Shown: one piece after another, positions 24,389 through 35,010 of the stretch | Layout: each line of letters opens with the position of its first letter | Numbering within the stretch: position 1 is the stretch's first letter | Origin: an uncultured Bacteroidales bacterium | GTDB lineage: Bacteria; Bacteroidota; Bacteroidia; Bacteroidales; UBA932 | DNA length: 61,055 nt | Direction of reading: 5' to 3' | Assembly (NCBI GenBank): GCA_905235675.1 | Contig: CAJONC010000037.1 | Location: 1-61,055 of the forward strand | Notes under the pieces: model-generated | What the model was told of the DNA's origin: nothing | The model's input: the letters and a program-made list of their open reading frames with translations, nothing else | Database searches by the model: none | Translations under genes and position numbers: made by a program

Positions 24389-26604
24389 ATCAATAAATTA
24401 TAAAGCAGATGTATACCGGCAGTGAGTCCTGCCATCACAATCGATACCATGCTCATGAGCTTGATGAGGATGTTGAGGGAAGGACCTGATGTGTCCTTGA
24501 ATGGATCGCCGACGGTATCGCCGACCACGGTAGCATGGTGGCTCTCGGAATTCTTGCCGCCGAAGTGTCCTTCTTCGACATACTTCTTGGCATTGTCCCA
24601 GGCTCCGCCGGAGTTGGACATGAATACTGCGAGCACGAAGCCGGCGCCGAGGCCGCCGATGAGGAGGCCCATCACGCCTGCCACGCCGAGCACTACGCCG
24701 GTGAGCACGGGTACGAGTATTGCCACGATGGCGGGCAGCAGCATTTCGTGCTGTGCGGCCTTGGTGGAAATCTCAACGCAGCGCTTGTAGTCGGGGGTTC
24801 CCTCTCCGGTAAGTATGCCTTTGATTTCGCGGAACTGGCGACGGACTTCGAGAACCATCTTGCCTGCTGCGCGCCCCACCGCGTTCATTGTGAGTCCGCA
24901 GAAGAGGAAGGCCATCATTGCACCGATGAACACGCCTGCGAGGACGGTAGGATTCATGAGGCTGACGCTGTAGTGGTTCAAAATGTCGAGTATGCTGGCT
25001 CCGGCCGCTTCAACCTGGCCTGCAACTCCGTTCACCATCTCTCCCGTACGGGCGAGGGCAATCTTTATTTCCTCGATGTAGGAAGCCAGCAGGGCGAGGG
25101 CGGTAAGTGCGGCGGAACCGATAGCGAAGCCCTTTCCGGTGGCTGCGGTAGTGTTTCCAAGGGCGTCGAGCACGTCGGTGCGCTCGCGTACCTCGGGTTC
25201 GAGTTCGCTCATCTGGGCGTTTCCTCCGGCGTTGTCGGCGATGGGGCCGTAGGCGTCGGTAGCGAGGGTGATACCCAGGGTGGAAAGCATACCCACGGCA
25301 GCGATAGCCACGCCGTAGAGGCCCTTGGAGAGGTTCTCCGCAGTGAGCATGTTGGCGGTGTCGAAGTTGATGGCGCAGAGGTATGCTATGATGATGGCGC
25401 AGGCGATGGCTATCACCGGTATGGCGGTGGAAATCATTCCGAGGCCGACACCGTTGATGATGACGGTAGCGGGCCCCGTCTGCGAAGCCTCGGCGAGTTT
25501 CTGCGTAGGCTTATAGGAGTGCGAAGTGTAGTATTCGGTAGCCTTGCCGATGATGACGCCTGCGAGGAGGCCTGCCACCACCGAGAAGGAGAGCTGCCAC
25601 CAGTTGTCGAAACCGAGTATGTAGAGGATTCCGAAGGTGGCGACTCCGCTGAGGGCGGCTGCGAGGTTGGTTCCGACGCTCATGCTCTTGAGAAGCTGGG
25701 CCATGCCGGCGCCTTCCTTGGTGCGAACGGTGAAGATGCTGATGACCGACAGCACCACGCCTATTGCTGCGATGAGCATGGGGGCGAGTATGGCTTTCAT
25801 CTGCATTTCAGGGCCGACGGCATAGAATGCGGAGGCTCCGAGGGCCATGGTGGAGAGTATGGATCCGCAGTAGCTCTCGTAGAGGTCTGCGCCCATGCCG
25901 GCCACGTCACCCACGTTGTCGCCCACATTGTCGGCGATGGTTGCGGGGTTGCGGGGGTCGTCCTCGGGGAGGTCGGTTTCAACCTTTCCCACAAGGTCAG
26001 CTCCCACGTCGGCAGCCTTGGTGTAGATACCGCCGCCCACGCGTGCGAAGAGGGCCTGGGTGGATGCACCCATACCGAAGGTCAGCATGGTGGTGGTGAT
26101 GACCACAAGTTTCTGTGCGGTAGTGGCCTCGGTGACGAAGGCATTGAGGATAATGAACCAGATTGCGATATCGAGAAGGCCGAGGCCCACGACGGTGAGT
26201 CCCATTACGGCACCGGAACGGAATGCGACTTTAAGGCCGGCATTCAGCGAACGGCGGGCTGCATTTGCGGTACGGCCCGATGCGTAGGTGGCGGTCTTCA
26301 TGCCTATGAAGCCTGCAAGTCCGGAGAAGAAACCTCCGGTGAGGAAGGCAAACGGCACCCAGGGATTCTGTACGCCGAAACCGTAGGCGAGGATTGCGAA
26401 GAATACCGCAAGGATGATAAATACGATGATTACGACCTTGTATTGCTGCTTCAGGTAAGCCATTGCACCTTCGCGGACAAACTGGGCGATTTTTTTCATT
26501 GTGGGTGTACCTTCATCTTCCTTCTTCATCTGACGGTAGAAGATGAGCGCGAACAGCAGGGCGATCAGCGATGCTGCGGGTACTGCGTAGAATAGGGCAT
26601 TCAT
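24250..26604 (-). CDS. hppA: membrane-bound proton/sodium-pumping pyrophosphatase
   Basis: ATG 26604 is chosen because the first helix starts there; ten upstream in-frame residues are not membrane-like. About 16 transmembrane helices are expected. Diagnostic motifs: [20 protein letters not shown] and the Asp-rich [19 protein letters not shown] (pyrophosphate and Mg binding), then a second Asp cluster ending in [23 protein letters not shown] with Ala suggests the K-dependent class. It pumps ions across the inner membrane using pyrophosphate. The frame continues about 46 residues past the expected hydrophobic end ([11 protein letters not shown]) and overlaps the next gene by 139 bp; both other frames stop just before that ATG, so an indel near the 3' end is possible. 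Confidence 0.93.
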   Translation of the reverse strand: MNALFYAVPAASLIALLFALIFYRQMKKEDEGTPTMKKIAQFVREGAMAYLKQQYKVVIIVFIILAVFFAILAYGFGVQNPWVPFAFLTGGFFSGLAGFIGMKTATYASGRTANAARRSLNAGLKVAFRSGAVMGLTVVGLGLLDIAIWFIILNAFVTEATTAQKLVVITTTMLTFGMGASTQALFARVGGGIYTKAADVGADLVGKVETDLPEDDPRNPATIADNVGDNVGDVAGMGADLYESYCGSILSTMALGASAFYAVGPEMQMKAILAPMLIAAIGVVLSVISIFTVRTKEGAGMAQLLKSMSVGTNLAAALSGVATFGILYILGFDNWWQLSFSVVAGLLAGVIIGKATEYYTSHSYKPTQKLAEASQTGPATVIINGVGLGMISTAIPVIAIACAIIIAYLCAINFDTANMLTAENLSKGLYGVAIAAVGMLSTLGITLATDAYGPIADNAGGNAQMSELEPEVRERTDVLDALGNTTAATGKGFAIGSAALTALALLASYIEEIKIALARTGEMVNGVAGQVEAAGASILDILNHYSVSLMNPTVLAGVFIGAMMAFLFCGLTMNAVGRAAGKMVLEVRRQFREIKGILTGEGTPDYKRCVEISTKAAQHEMLLPAIVAILVPVLTGVVLGVAGVMGLLIGGLGAGFVLAVFMSNSGGAWDNAKKYVEEGHFGGKNSESHHATVVGDTVGDPFKDTSGPSLNILIKLMSMVSIVMAGLTAGIHLLYNLLICAILPCRKKAGSKPGTCRTTSFTDTTKFTLTLIWIPLKGAGKWRT

Positions 26605-26631
26605 ACAGTTCGATTTTAGTATAATTTTATG

Positions 26632-26639
26632 CAAAGATA
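26632..26639 (-). promoter_or_regulatory. -7 element (TATCTTTG) of hppA
   Basis: Perfect TAnnTTTG box with a 27-nt gap to ATG 26604. It directly follows the T-run of the rplQ terminator, so the two transcription units are packed with almost no spacer. Confidence 0.6.
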
Positions 26640-26643
26640 AAAA

Positions 26644-26674
26644 AAGAAGGGAGAAATCAAATTTCCCCCTTCTT
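26644..26674 (-). terminator. terminator of the alpha (rplQ) operon
   Basis: Inverted repeat with arms GAAGGGAGAAAT and ATTTCCCCCTTC (one mismatch, 3-nt loop), extended by AA/TT; on the minus strand it is followed by a run of T. It lies 14 nt after the rplQ stop. Confidence 0.8.
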
Positions 26675-26687
26675 CATTTTGACTTGA

Positions 26688-27209
26688 TTATTCAGCCTTG
26701 GCCTCTTCTGCGGGTGTTTCCTGTTCTGCAACTTCCTCTGCGGGAGCTGTTTCCGCGGGGGCTTCTTCAGGCGCCGTCTCAGCCTTCTTTGCACGGCTGC
26801 GGCGGGTGGCCTTCTTCGTTTCCTTCTTGGTGCTGCCTGCGAGGGCCGCCTCGTTGAAGTCGACGAATTCTATAAGGGCCATTTCGGCTGCGTCGCCCTG
26901 ACGGAAACCGACGTGCAGGATGCGGAGATATCCGCCGGGACGGTCGGCAACCTTGGGAGCGATTACGCGGAAGAGCTCGTTCACGGCCTCCTTGCTCTTC
27001 AGGTAGCTGAAGACGACGCGGCGGTTGTGGGTGGTATCTTCCTTGCTCTTGGTTACGAGCGGTTCAAGATAAGGTTTCAGGGCCTTGGCCTTTGCCTCGG
27101 TGGTGACGATTCTCTTGTTGAGAATAAGCGAGGAAGCCATGTTGGCGAGGAGAGCCTTGCGGTGCCCGCTCTTGCGGCCGAGATGATTGACTTTTTTATT
27201 GTGTCTCAT
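26688..27209 (-). CDS. rplQ: 50S ribosomal protein L17
   Basis: The protein has 173 residues. The conserved start [20 protein letters not shown] and the RPGGYLRIL segment identify L17, a 23S rRNA-binding protein at the exit side. The last 50 residues (from about 123) are a Lys/Ala/Glu-rich tail, seen in Bacteroidota L17 and absent from the E. coli protein. It is the last gene of the alpha operon, 2 nt after rpoA, and is followed by a terminator. Confidence 0.97.
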   Translation of the reverse strand: MRHNKKVNHLGRKSGHRKALLANMASSLILNKRIVTTEAKAKALKPYLEPLVTKSKEDTTHNRRVVFSYLKSKEAVNELFRVIAPKVADRPGGYLRILHVGFRQGDAAEMALIEFVDFNEAALAGSTKKETKKATRRSRAKKAETAPEEAPAETAPAEEVAEQETPAEEAKAE

Positions 27210-27211
27210 CG

Positions 27212-28219
27212 TTAAATGTTCTTTTTCTTGGGTTCAATATTGTACTTGGTGACATCCATTCCGAACGAAAGCTTCATCTTCTCCACCAGCAGGTCGATTT
27301 CGTTGAGCGACTTGCGGCCGAAGTTGCGGAACTTCATGAGTTCGCTGCGGCTGTACGAAACAAGGTCGGCGAAGGTGTCGATGTCGGCAGCCTTCAGGCA
27401 GTTGTAAGCGCGCACCGAGAGGCCCATGTCGGAGAGCTTGGTGAGGAGGACGTGCCTCATGCGGAGGCTTTCCTCGTCAAGCTCCTTGCTGTCGGACTCG
27501 ATGGTGTTCTCAAGGGAGATCTTGTTGTCGTCGGTAAAGAGTTTGAAGTGGTAGATGAGGATGTTCGCTGCGTCCTGCAATGCGGCGCTGGGCGAAATGG
27601 AGCCATCGGTCTCGATTTCAAGATTCAGCTTCTCGTAGTCAGTCTTCTGCTCCACGCGCCAGTTCTCCACGCTCCAGTTGACCTTGCGGATAGGGGTGTA
27701 GATGGCGTCGATCGGAATGGTTCCGATGGGAGTGTTCTCGTCGCGGGACTCCTCGGCAGGCACGAAACCGCGTCCCCTTGTGATGAGGATGCTGATTTCG
27801 AGCTTGACGGAAGGCTCGAGGGAGCAGATGTGCTGATCAGGATTTAACACCGTGAAAGAAGACAATCCTTTGGAGATGTCCTCCGCTTTGAATTCCTGCT
27901 TTCCGCTGATGACGATTTTTGCCTCTTCGCTGTCGATGCTGTCGACCATTCTCTTGAAGCGTACTTTCTTGAGGTTGAGGATGATGTCCTGCATGCCTTC
28001 GATGACGCCGGGAATGGTAGCGAACTCCTGGTCGACTCCGCTGATGCGGATCTGGCTGATGGCAAAACCTTCAAGGGAGGCAAGGAGGATGCGACGGAGG
28101 GCGTTGCCGATAGTCTGGCCGTAACCCGGCTCAAGAGGACGGAATTCGAAACGTCCGAGGGTGTCGGTACCTTCGAGCATGATAACCTTGTCAGGTTTCT
28201 GGAATGCTAAGATTGCCAT
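27212..28219 (-). CDS. rpoA: DNA-directed RNA polymerase alpha subunit
   Basis: ATG 28219 ([12 protein letters not shown]) is chosen; an upstream extension overlaps rpsD and is not conserved in character. It has 335 residues. The N-terminal assembly domain includes [20 protein letters not shown] (about 20-40). The C-terminal domain with helix-hairpin-helix ([32 protein letters not shown]) contacts DNA and activators. It has the canonical location between rpsD and rplQ. Confidence 0.98.
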   Translation of the reverse strand: MAILAFQKPDKVIMLEGTDTLGRFEFRPLEPGYGQTIGNALRRILLASLEGFAISQIRISGVDQEFATIPGVIEGMQDIILNLKKVRFKRMVDSIDSEEAKIVISGKQEFKAEDISKGLSSFTVLNPDQHICSLEPSVKLEISILITRGRGFVPAEESRDENTPIGTIPIDAIYTPIRKVNWSVENWRVEQKTDYEKLNLEIETDGSISPSAALQDAANILIYHFKLFTDDNKISLENTIESDSKELDEESLRMRHVLLTKLSDMGLSVRAYNCLKAADIDTFADLVSYSRSELMKFRNFGRKSLNEIDLLVEKMKLSFGMDVTKYNIEPKKKNI

Positions 28220-28238
28220 AATTGATTTGGTGTTAAGA

Positions 28239-28841
28239 TTACTTCGAGTACAGGTCGACGATGAGCTGTTCGTTGATGTTTTCAGGAACATCGGCCCTCA
28301 GGGGGAGGTTCAGGAACTTGCCGCTCAGGTTCTGGGCGTCCAGCTCGAGCCATGAATACCTGGTTGCGTTCGCAACGCTGGCGGTAATCACCTCGAGGTT
28401 CTTGCTCCTTTCCCTAACGGCTACGGTGTCGCCTGCCTTCACCTGTGCGGAAGGTATGTTGCAAACCGAACCGTTGAGAGTGATGTGACGATGGCTTACC
28501 AGCTGGCGGGCCGCTGCGCGGGTGGGAGCGAAGCCCAGGCGGTAAACGACATTGTCGAGACGGCTTTCGAGGAGGAGAACGAGGTTCTCACCTTTCTGGC
28601 CGGGCATGCGGGATGCCTTGTCGTAGGTGTTGTGGAACTGACGCTCCAGCACACCGTACATGTATTTAACTTTCTGCTTCTCTTTCAGCTGGTTGCCGTA
28701 TTCCTTGCTCTTCTTGCGCTTGGAAGCGAGGCCATGCTGTCCGGGAGGATAGTTTCTTTTTTCGAAATCCTTGTCCGCTCCGTAAATGGGTTCGCCGAAT
28801 TTACGGGCGATTTTGGTAGTAGGACCAGTATATCTTGCCAT
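28239..28841 (-). CDS. rpsD: 30S ribosomal protein S4
   Basis: The protein has 200 residues. The start [20 protein letters not shown] and the S4 RNA-binding domain ([20 protein letters not shown], then [11 protein letters not shown], about 93-125) identify it. It is a primary 16S rRNA-binding and assembly protein, and the translational regulator of the alpha operon in E. coli. No zinc-binding Cys cluster is present. It lies between rpsK and rpoA. Confidence 0.98.
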   Translation of the reverse strand: MARYTGPTTKIARKFGEPIYGADKDFEKRNYPPGQHGLASKRKKSKEYGNQLKEKQKVKYMYGVLERQFHNTYDKASRMPGQKGENLVLLLESRLDNVVYRLGFAPTRAAARQLVSHRHITLNGSVCNIPSAQVKAGDTVAVRERSKNLEVITASVANATRYSWLELDAQNLSGKFLNLPLRADVPENINEQLIVDLYSK

Positions 28842-28859
28842 GGTAATTACACTTTAAAA

Positions 28860-29246
28860 TTAAACTTTACGACGGCCTTTGGGTCTGCAGCCATTGTGGG
28901 GCATGGGGGTTACGTCGATAATTTCGGTAACGGTGATGCCTGCGTTGTTGATGGTGCGGATAGCGGACTCACGTCCGGCGCCGGGACCCTTTACATATAC
29001 TTTTACCTTGCGAAGACCTGCATCGTAAGCAGTCTTTGCAGCATCTTCAGCTGCCATCTGCGCAGCGTACGGAGTGTTCTTCTTGGAACCGCGGAAACCG
29101 CACTTGCCGGCAGAGCCCCAGCTGATCACCTGTCCCTGGGAATTGGTGAGGGACACGATTACGTTGTTGAAAGTAGATGAGATATGAGCCTGCCCATAAG
29201 CGTCTACCTTGACAACTCTTTTGGATGTTGTAGTTTTCTTTGCCAT
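28860..29246 (-). CDS. rpsK: 30S ribosomal protein S11
   Basis: The protein has 128 residues. Diagnostic segments are [31 protein letters not shown] and the C-terminal [18 protein letters not shown]. It lines the mRNA path on the platform of the 30S subunit. It lies 13 nt downstream of rpsM. Confidence 0.98.
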   Translation of the reverse strand: MAKKTTTSKRVVKVDAYGQAHISSTFNNVIVSLTNSQGQVISWGSAGKCGFRGSKKNTPYAAQMAAEDAAKTAYDAGLRKVKVYVKGPGAGRESAIRTINNAGITVTEIIDVTPMPHNGCRPKGRRKV

Positions 29247-29259
29247 AATTCACCTGCTT

Positions 29260-29634
29260 TTACTTGGTCGCCTTCTTCTTGTTGGCAACAGTCTTCTTCT
29301 TGCCCTTGCGGGTACGTGCGTTGTTCTTGGTGCTCTGTCCGCGTACAGGAAGACCTGCACGGTGACGGATGCCGCGATAGCAACCGATATCCATGAGCCT
29401 CTTGATGTTCATCTGGACCGTGGAACGGAGTTCGCCCTCGATCTTGAGCTCGCCGACTTCGGCACGGATTGCGGCAGTCTGGGCGTCATCCCAATCGCCT
29501 ACTTTGATAGAAGGATCGATGCCGCACTTCTCCAGAATCTTGGAGGCAGTGCTGCGGCCGATACCGTAGATGTAGGTAAGGCCCACATCTCCCCTTTTGT
29601 TGTTTGGTAAATCAACACCGGCTATTCTTGCCAT
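29260..29634 (-). CDS. rpsM: 30S ribosomal protein S13
   Basis: The protein has 124 residues. The start [15 protein letters not shown], the helix-two-turn-helix [16 protein letters not shown] and the segment [20 protein letters not shown] are typical of S13, a head protein contacting the P-site tRNA. The C-terminal tail is Lys-rich. First larger gene after infA-rpmJ in the alpha operon. Confidence 0.98.
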   Translation of the reverse strand: MARIAGVDLPNNKRGDVGLTYIYGIGRSTASKILEKCGIDPSIKVGDWDDAQTAAIRAEVGELKIEGELRSTVQMNIKRLMDIGCYRGIRHRAGLPVRGQSTKNNARTRKGKKKTVANKKKATK

Positions 29635-29667
29635 AATTTATACTTTACTTAATTGTTAGACAATGGA

Positions 29668-29784
29668 TTATCCCTGGCGCATCTTGAACTTGGGGTTCTT
29701 CTTGCAGATAACGTAAAGACGGCCTTTGCGCTTCACTATCTTGCAATCTTCACTGCGCTTCTTGATGGATGTTTTGACTTTCAT
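29668..29784 (-). CDS. rpmJ: 50S ribosomal protein L36
   Basis: The 38-residue frame starts [20 protein letters not shown] and ends [11 protein letters not shown], matching L36. Of the usual zinc ligands only two Cys remain; the first Cys and the His are replaced (Ser and Phe), so it is a zinc-free form, as in other Bacteroidota. It sits in its conserved place between infA and rpsM. Confidence 0.95.
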   Translation of the reverse strand: MKVKTSIKKRSEDCKIVKRKGRLYVICKKNPKFKMRQG

Positions 29785-29796
29785 ATCGTTGATGTT

Positions 29797-30015
29797 TTAT
29801 TTGTATCTGAAAGATATTCTGCCCTTGGTCAAATCGTACGGTGAGATTTCAACGCGCACTTTGTCGCCCAGAAGTATATGGATAAAGTTCATGCGCATCT
29901 TCCCTGAAATATTGCAGAGAAGAACGTGACCGTTCTCAAGCTCGACCTTGAACATCGCGTTGGGAAGGGTCTCTATAACCTTTCCGTCCTGTTCTATTGC
30001 TACTTGTTTTGACAT
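29797..30015 (-). CDS. infA: translation initiation factor IF-1
   Basis: ATG 30015 gives the canonical 72 residues ([20 protein letters not shown] to ISFRYK). An S1/OB fold with [20 protein letters not shown] and [18 protein letters not shown]. It binds the 30S A site during initiation. It follows map by 10 nt and precedes rpmJ by 12 nt. Confidence 0.97.
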   Translation of the reverse strand: MSKQVAIEQDGKVIETLPNAMFKVELENGHVLLCNISGKMRMNFIHILLGDKVRVEISPYDLTKGRISFRYK

Positions 30016-30025
30016 TAAAAAATCA

Positions 30026-30805
30026 CTAAAAATTAATCTTGGGATCTTTCTCGATATAATCGAAAGTTGACAGCTGCTCAGCATGTCCGTGACGGACAAC
30101 AACCGTAAGTTCGTAGTGAGCCGCGTTGCTGCGGTCTGCGGTGTGTACCGCCCAACCGTTGCGGTCGAGGTACACGCTGCGTCCTCCCGCGTTCACCATC
30201 GGCTCAATGCATATAGTCATTCCGTCGACGAGCTTGGGACCCTGGCCCCTGCGTCCGAAATTGGGGACGCCCGGGTTCTCATGCATCTCACGCCCTATTC
30301 CGTGGCCTTCCAGCTCACGGACGACCGAAAATCCGAATGACTCGACATACGATTGCACCGCGTGTCCTATGTCACCGACCCTGCCACCCGCCACAGCGGC
30401 CTCTATGCCCTTGTAGAGCGAGGCCTTCGTAACGTCGAGGAGCCTGCGGGTTTCCGCACTCACCTCCCCGACGGGGAAGGTGTATGCGGAATCACCGTTA
30501 TAGCCCTTGTACAACGTTCCTATGTCGGCGGTCACGATGTCGCCCTCTTTGAGGACATAGTCGGACGGGAATCCGTGCACGACCACGTCGTTCACGCTGA
30601 CACAGATTGCTGCGGGGAAACCCTCGAAGCCGAGGAAAGAAGGAATTGCGCCGTTGTCGCGGATGAAAGTCTCGGCCACCCTATTCAACTCTTTGGTTGA
30701 CACACCGGGGGCGACCGTCTTACCGACTTCCGCCAGAGTCTTGCTTACAAGAATGGCATTCTCGCGAAGCAGCTCGATTTCTTCCTCTGTCTTGGGTTTT
30801 ACCAT
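30026..30805 (-). CDS. map: methionine aminopeptidase, type I
   Basis: The protein has 259 residues. The pita-bread fold motifs are present: [20 protein letters not shown] with the metal Asp, [12 protein letters not shown] with the metal His, and [10 protein letters not shown] with the metal Glu. It removes the initiator Met after deformylation. It lies between secY and infA, its conserved Bacteroidota location. Confidence 0.97.
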   Translation of the reverse strand: MVKPKTEEEIELLRENAILVSKTLAEVGKTVAPGVSTKELNRVAETFIRDNGAIPSFLGFEGFPAAICVSVNDVVVHGFPSDYVLKEGDIVTADIGTLYKGYNGDSAYTFPVGEVSAETRRLLDVTKASLYKGIEAAVAGGRVGDIGHAVQSYVESFGFSVVRELEGHGIGREMHENPGVPNFGRRGQGPKLVDGMTICIEPMVNAGGRSVYLDRNGWAVHTADRSNAAHYELTVVVRHGHAEQLSTFDYIEKDPKINF

Positions 30806-30828
30806 CTCTTTCCGAAAATTTCAATGAA

Positions 30829-32166
30829 CTACATACCCGAGCGTCCGGAGAGGCGTCCGGTCTTCATCAGACCGTCGTAGTGACGCATCAGCAGGTAGCC
30901 TTCGATCTGCTGCAGGGTATCAAGGATAACACCGACAAGAATCAGCAGGGAGGTGCCTCCGAAGAAGCTTGCAAACTGCTGGTTGACGCCCAACTTGATA
31001 GCGAATGCAGGAAGGATTGCTATGAGAGCCAGGAAGATGGAACCGGGGCCGGTAATCTTCGACATGATGGAGTCGAGGTACTCGGCGGTCTTCTTTCCGG
31101 GCTTCACGCCGGGAATGAACCCACCATTGCGCTTCATGTCTTCCGCCATCATGGTGGGGTTCACCGTAACGGCAGTGTAGAAGTACGTGAAGATGATGAT
31201 GAGGACTGCAAAAATAAAGTTGTACCAGAAGCCGGTATAGTTACCGAGGGTGGCCGCAAGCCCGCGTGTCGAATCCCACCTCGAGAAAATGAGAGGGAAG
31301 AGCATGAGGGCCTGTGCGAAGATGATAGGCATGACGCCGGCAGCATTGATCTTGAGAGGAATGTACTGGCGCACTCCGCCGTACTGGCGGTTGCCTACTA
31401 CACGCTTCGCATACTGCACGGGAACGCGGCGCACGGCCTGTACCAGTGCGATGGCAGCGATGATAACGAAGAACCAGGCGATGAACTCGATGATGAGCAG
31501 CAGCAGGCCGCCGTTGGTGGTGGCGAGTTTTTCACCGCACTCCGCAACGACTGCGAAGGGCAGGCGAGCCACGATACCTATCATGATGATGAGGGAGATA
31601 CCGTTGCCTATACCGCGGTCGGTAATGCGCTCACCGAGCCACATGACGAACATCGAGCCGGCCATCAGGATGATGGTGGCCACGAGGTTGTAGGCGAAGT
31701 TGCTCCAGCCGAGCTGGTTGACAGCAACGAATGCCTGGCCGGGAATCTGGCCGTGGAGAGCTGCCATGTAGGCAGGGCCCTGGATGCAGATGATAATCAG
31801 GGTGAGATACCTCGTAATCTGATTCATCTTCTTGCGCCCGCTTTCGCCCTCCATCTGGAGTTTGCGGAAGTAAGGCACGAACATCCCGAGCAGCTGGACC
31901 ACGATGGATGCCGAAATGTAAGGCATCACACCGAGTGCAAAGATTGAAGCATTGCCGAACGCACCGCCGCTGAACATGTTCAGAAGGCCCACGAGGCCCT
32001 CGGACGTGGTGGCTTGCAGTTTGGCGAGCATCGTTGCGTCAATGCCAGGCAGCACGATGAAGCACCCGAGCCTGTATATCAGGATGAGCACGAAGGTGTA
32101 GCCGAGGCGCTTGCGCAGCTCCTCAATCTTGAAGATGTTCTTGATGGTCTCGATAAACTTCTTCAT
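30829..32166 (-). CDS. secY: preprotein translocase subunit SecY
   Basis: The protein has 445 residues with ten expected transmembrane helices. Typical segments: RLGCFIVLPGID, MFSGGAFGNASIFALGVMPY (plug and helix 2), GNGISLIIMIGI and the cytoplasmic loop PVQYAKRVVGNRQYGG. It is the protein-conducting channel of the inner membrane. It follows rplO by 2 nt in the spc segment. Confidence 0.98.
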   Translation of the reverse strand: MKKFIETIKNIFKIEELRKRLGYTFVLILIYRLGCFIVLPGIDATMLAKLQATTSEGLVGLLNMFSGGAFGNASIFALGVMPYISASIVVQLLGMFVPYFRKLQMEGESGRKKMNQITRYLTLIIICIQGPAYMAALHGQIPGQAFVAVNQLGWSNFAYNLVATIILMAGSMFVMWLGERITDRGIGNGISLIIMIGIVARLPFAVVAECGEKLATTNGGLLLLIIEFIAWFFVIIAAIALVQAVRRVPVQYAKRVVGNRQYGGVRQYIPLKINAAGVMPIIFAQALMLFPLIFSRWDSTRGLAATLGNYTGFWYNFIFAVLIIIFTYFYTAVTVNPTMMAEDMKRNGGFIPGVKPGKKTAEYLDSIMSKITGPGSIFLALIAILPAFAIKLGVNQQFASFFGGTSLLILVGVILDTLQQIEGYLLMRHYDGLMKTGRLSGRSGM

Positions 32167-32168
32167 GA

Positions 32169-32621
32169 TTATTCATTTACGACTGCCTTTCCTCCGGCAG
32201 CTTCAATTTTTGCAATGGCTGATTTGCTGAAAGCGTCGGCCTTCACGGTGACGGCCACGCTGATTTCGCCGTTGCCGAGAACTTTGATGAGGTCGGTCTT
32301 GCCGGCGAATCCGGCATTCTTGAGATCCTCAACGGTAACCTCGGTGGCTTTGGATGCCTCGGCTATAGCCTGGATGGCGGAGACGTTCACCGGAGTGTAT
32401 TCAACACGGGTGGGATTGGTGAATCCGAACTTGGGAAGACGCCTCTGGATAGGCATCTGGCCGCCTTCGAAACCAATCTTGTGTTCGTAACCGGCACGGG
32501 CCTGTGCACCTTTGGTACCGCGGGTGGCAGTGCCGCCCTTGCCGGAACCCTGTCCACGGCCGAGTCTCTTCTTGGCGTTCTTTACAGAACCTTTGGCTGG
32601 AGTCAAATTTTCAAGTTTCAT
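32169..32621 (-). CDS. rplO: 50S ribosomal protein L15
   Basis: The protein has 150 residues. The Gly-rich N-terminus (LGRGQGSGKGGTATRGTKG) and FEGGQMPIQRRLPKFGF are characteristic. L15 binds 23S rRNA late in assembly. It lies between rpmD and secY. Confidence 0.98.
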   Translation of the reverse strand: MKLENLTPAKGSVKNAKKRLGRGQGSGKGGTATRGTKGAQARAGYEHKIGFEGGQMPIQRRLPKFGFTNPTRVEYTPVNVSAIQAIAEASKATEVTVEDLKNAGFAGKTDLIKVLGNGEISVAVTVKADAFSKSAIAKIEAAGGKAVVNE

Positions 32622-32634
32622 AATCTTTCCCTCC

Positions 32635-32817
32635 TTAGTCTATTACTTCGTACTTAACGAGATGGGCAATCTTCGCGAGCTGGCCGCGGGTGATGGGGTT
32701 GTCGTCAACCTCTACGGTGTGGCCGATGCGGCGGATGCCGAGGCTGCGGAGATTCTCCTTCTGGCGCTTGGTTTCGCCATTGGTGCTGATGGTCTGGGTA
32801 ATTTTGAGTTTTGCCAT
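32635..32817 (-). CDS. rpmD: 50S ribosomal protein L30
   Basis: The protein has 60 residues. The single alpha/beta domain has LGIRRIGHTVEVDDNPITRG, typical of bacterial L30. It lies 13 nt after rpsE and 13 nt before rplO. Confidence 0.97.
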   Translation of the reverse strand: MAKLKITQTISTNGETKRQKENLRSLGIRRIGHTVEVDDNPITRGQLAKIAHLVKYEVID

Positions 32818-32830
32818 GATCGTGTCCTCC

Positions 32831-33349
32831 TTAGCCGTTAAATACTTTACTCATTGGAATACCGCGCAGGCCTGCAACCGTGTAAGCGTCCCTCATTTCG
32901 GTGAGGGCGGTGACGGTGGCCTTTACGAGGTTGTGGGGGTTGGATGAACCCTTGCTCTTTGCAAGCACGTTCTGGATGCCGGCGCTCTCGAACACGGCAC
33001 GCATTGCACCGCCGGCCTTTACACCGGTACCGGGCGCTGCGGGCTTCATGAACACCTTTGCACCGCCGAACGAAGCCTCCTGCTCGTGAGGGATGGTAGT
33101 GTTGATGACGGGAACCTTTACGAGGTTCTTCTTGGCATCTTCCACACCCTTGGCGATGGCGGCGGTTACTTCGTTGGCTTTTCCAAGACCATAGCCTACG
33201 ACGCCGTTCTCGTCACCTACGACAACGATAGCTGCAAAGCGGAAGTGACGGCCACCCTTGGTAACCTTGGTTACGCGCTGGATGGCGACGAGCCTGTCCT
33301 TCAATTCGAGGTCAGACGTCTTTACTCTCTTAACATTTGAATTTGCCAT
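32831..33349 (-). CDS. rpsE: 30S ribosomal protein S5
   Basis: The protein has 172 residues. The S5 N-terminal domain contains [20 protein letters not shown] and [19 protein letters not shown]; the C-terminal domain contains [17 protein letters not shown]. It lies at the mRNA entry and is important for decoding accuracy. Confidence 0.98.
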   Translation of the reverse strand: MANSNVKRVKTSDLELKDRLVAIQRVTKVTKGGRHFRFAAIVVVGDENGVVGYGLGKANEVTAAIAKGVEDAKKNLVKVPVINTTIPHEQEASFGGAKVFMKPAAPGTGVKAGGAMRAVFESAGIQNVLAKSKGSSNPHNLVKATVTALTEMRDAYTVAGLRGIPMSKVFNG

Positions 33350-33360
33350 AGTCTTTCTTA

Positions 33361-33723
33361 TTAGAATACGAGGCCGCCTTCACGGGCAGCATCTGCCAAA
33401 CTTTTAACACGTCCGTGGAAGAGATAACCTCCGCGGTCGAACGCTACGGTGGTGACACCGGCTGCAAGTGCGCGCTCGGCTACTGCCTTGCCTACGATGG
33501 CGGCGGCTTCGATGCCGGACTTGCCCTTGCACTGTGCGGCGAGTTCCTTGTCGTTGGATGCAGCGGCAGCGAGGGTGCGGCCAAGCTCATCGTTGATAAC
33601 CTGGGCGTAAATCTGCTTGTTGCTTCTGAAGACTACAAGACGGGGGCGCTCTGCAGTGCCGTTAACGTGCTTGCGGATACGGTAGTGAATCCTTTTTCTT
33701 CTTGCTATTCTACTTAATGCCAT
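33361..33723 (-). CDS. rplR: 50S ribosomal protein L18
   Basis: The protein has 120 residues. The motifs [20 protein letters not shown] and [19 protein letters not shown] identify L18, which binds 5S rRNA together with L5. It lies between rplF and rpsE. Confidence 0.98.
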   Translation of the reverse strand: MALSRIARRKRIHYRIRKHVNGTAERPRLVVFRSNKQIYAQVINDELGRTLAAAASNDKELAAQCKGKSGIEAAAIVGKAVAERALAAGVTTVAFDRGGYLFHGRVKSLADAAREGGLVF

Positions 33724-33737
33724 AATTCTGTCCTCCT

Positions 33738-34298
33738 TTATTTAGCAGCAGCAGTCTTACCTGCCTTGCGACGAAGTTGTTCACCAACGAACTTGATACC
33801 CTTACCCTTGTAAGGTTCAGGCTTGCGGAGCGAGCGTACCTTTGCGGCAACCTGGCCGAGAAGCTGTTTGTCGCAGCTCTTGAGCACAAGCTTGGGAGTT
33901 TCACCCTTCTTGATTTCGGGAACTTCCGCCTTCACCTCGGAAGGGAGGAGAAGCTGGATTTCGTGCGAATATCCGAGAGAGAAAGTGAGAAGCTGGCCCT
34001 GTACGGCTACGCGGTAACCGACGCCAACAAGCTCCTGAGTAGTTGTAAATCCTTCACTTACGCCTACGACCATGTTGTGCACGAGGGCACGGTAGAGCCC
34101 GTGCATGCTGCGATGACGGGGAAGGTCGGAAGGGCGGGTGAACTTGATCTCGTTGTCCTCAATGGTGACTGTGATGTCGGGATCGACCTTCTGACTCAGT
34201 TCACCGAGGGGTCCTTTAACCTTCACAACGTTGCCGTCGAGCAGCTCTACACTTACTCCGGCCGGAAGGTTTACAGGCAATTTACCAATTCGTGACAT
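33738..34298 (-). CDS. rplF: 50S ribosomal protein L6
   Basis: The protein has 186 residues. [15 protein letters not shown], the duplicated L6 folds and the C-terminal [20 protein letters not shown] are diagnostic. It is located at the base of the stalk near the sarcin-ricin loop. Confidence 0.98.
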   Translation of the reverse strand: MSRIGKLPVNLPAGVSVELLDGNVVKVKGPLGELSQKVDPDITVTIEDNEIKFTRPSDLPRHRSMHGLYRALVHNMVVGVSEGFTTTQELVGVGYRVAVQGQLLTFSLGYSHEIQLLLPSEVKAEVPEIKKGETPKLVLKSCDKQLLGQVAAKVRSLRKPEPYKGKGIKFVGEQLRRKAGKTAAAK

Positions 34299-34319
34299 TT
34301 GTTCTTATACTTTAATATA

Positions 34320-34715
34320 TTAATATACGTAGCAGATAACTTCGCCGCCGACGCCGAGCTCACGGGCTTCCTTGTCGGTAACGAGTCCCTTCGAGGTGGA
34401 GATGATGGCGATGCCGAGTCCGTTCAGGACGCGGGGCATGTTCTCTACGTCGACATACTGGCGGAGACCGGGAGTGGACACGCGCTCAATCTTCTTGATG
34501 GCGGGCATCTTGGTCTCGGGATGGTACTTGAGGGCGATCTTAATTGTATCGTAAGGGGTTCCTTCGACTACCTTGTAGCTGAGGATGTATCCTTTCTCGC
34601 ACAGAATCTTGGTGAGGGCCACCTTCATTTTGGAGGAGGGAATCTCTACCACTTTCTTGCCTGCCAGATAGGCATTGCGGATCCTGGTGAGGAAATCTGC
34701 GATGGGATCAGTCAT
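34320..34715 (-). CDS. rpsH: 30S ribosomal protein S8
   Basis: The protein has 131 residues. The start MTDPIADFLTRIRNA and the end GLGIAIISTSKGLVTDKEAR are typical. It binds helix 21 of 16S rRNA, and in E. coli represses the spc operon by binding near rplE. It lies between rpsN and rplF. Confidence 0.98.
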   Translation of the reverse strand: MTDPIADFLTRIRNAYLAGKKVVEIPSSKMKVALTKILCEKGYILSYKVVEGTPYDTIKIALKYHPETKMPAIKKIERVSTPGLRQYVDVENMPRVLNGLGIAIISTSKGLVTDKEARELGVGGEVICYVY

Positions 34716-34735
34716 ATCGTTATTCTTTTAATAAT

Positions 34736-35005
34736 CTACCAACTTGCCTTCTTTACACCGGGGATGAGACCGTTGCTTGCCATCTCGCGGAACTGGATAC
34801 GGCTGAGGCCGAATTCCCTCATATATCCCTTCGGACGGCCGGTAAGGCTGCAACGGTTGTGCATACGTACGGGGGAAGAGTTCTTGGGGAGCTTGTCGAG
34901 AGCAGCCCAGTCGCCGGCTTCTTTGAGCGCCTTACGCTTGTCGGCATATTTGGCAACCATTTTCGCGCGCTTTACTTCGCGGGCTTTCATTGATTCTTTT
35001 GCCAT
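34736..35005 (-). CDS. rpsN: 30S ribosomal protein S14, zinc-free long form
   Basis: The protein has 89 residues. [20 protein letters not shown] and [20 protein letters not shown] identify S14. The CxxC zinc motif of the short form is missing, so this is the long, zinc-independent type. It lies 5 nt after rplE. Confidence 0.97.
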   Translation of the reverse strand: MAKESMKAREVKRAKMVAKYADKRKALKEAGDWAALDKLPKNSSPVRMHNRCSLTGRPKGYMREFGLSRIQFREMASNGLIPGVKKASW

Positions 35006-35010
35006 ATCTC

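Noticed and set aside
24535..26595. Long open frame (686 codons) on the + strand antisense to hppA
   Set aside because: Composition is extreme (Gly/His/Glu/Cys) and it mirrors codon bias of hppA, which has clear family motifs; no start signal or domain.
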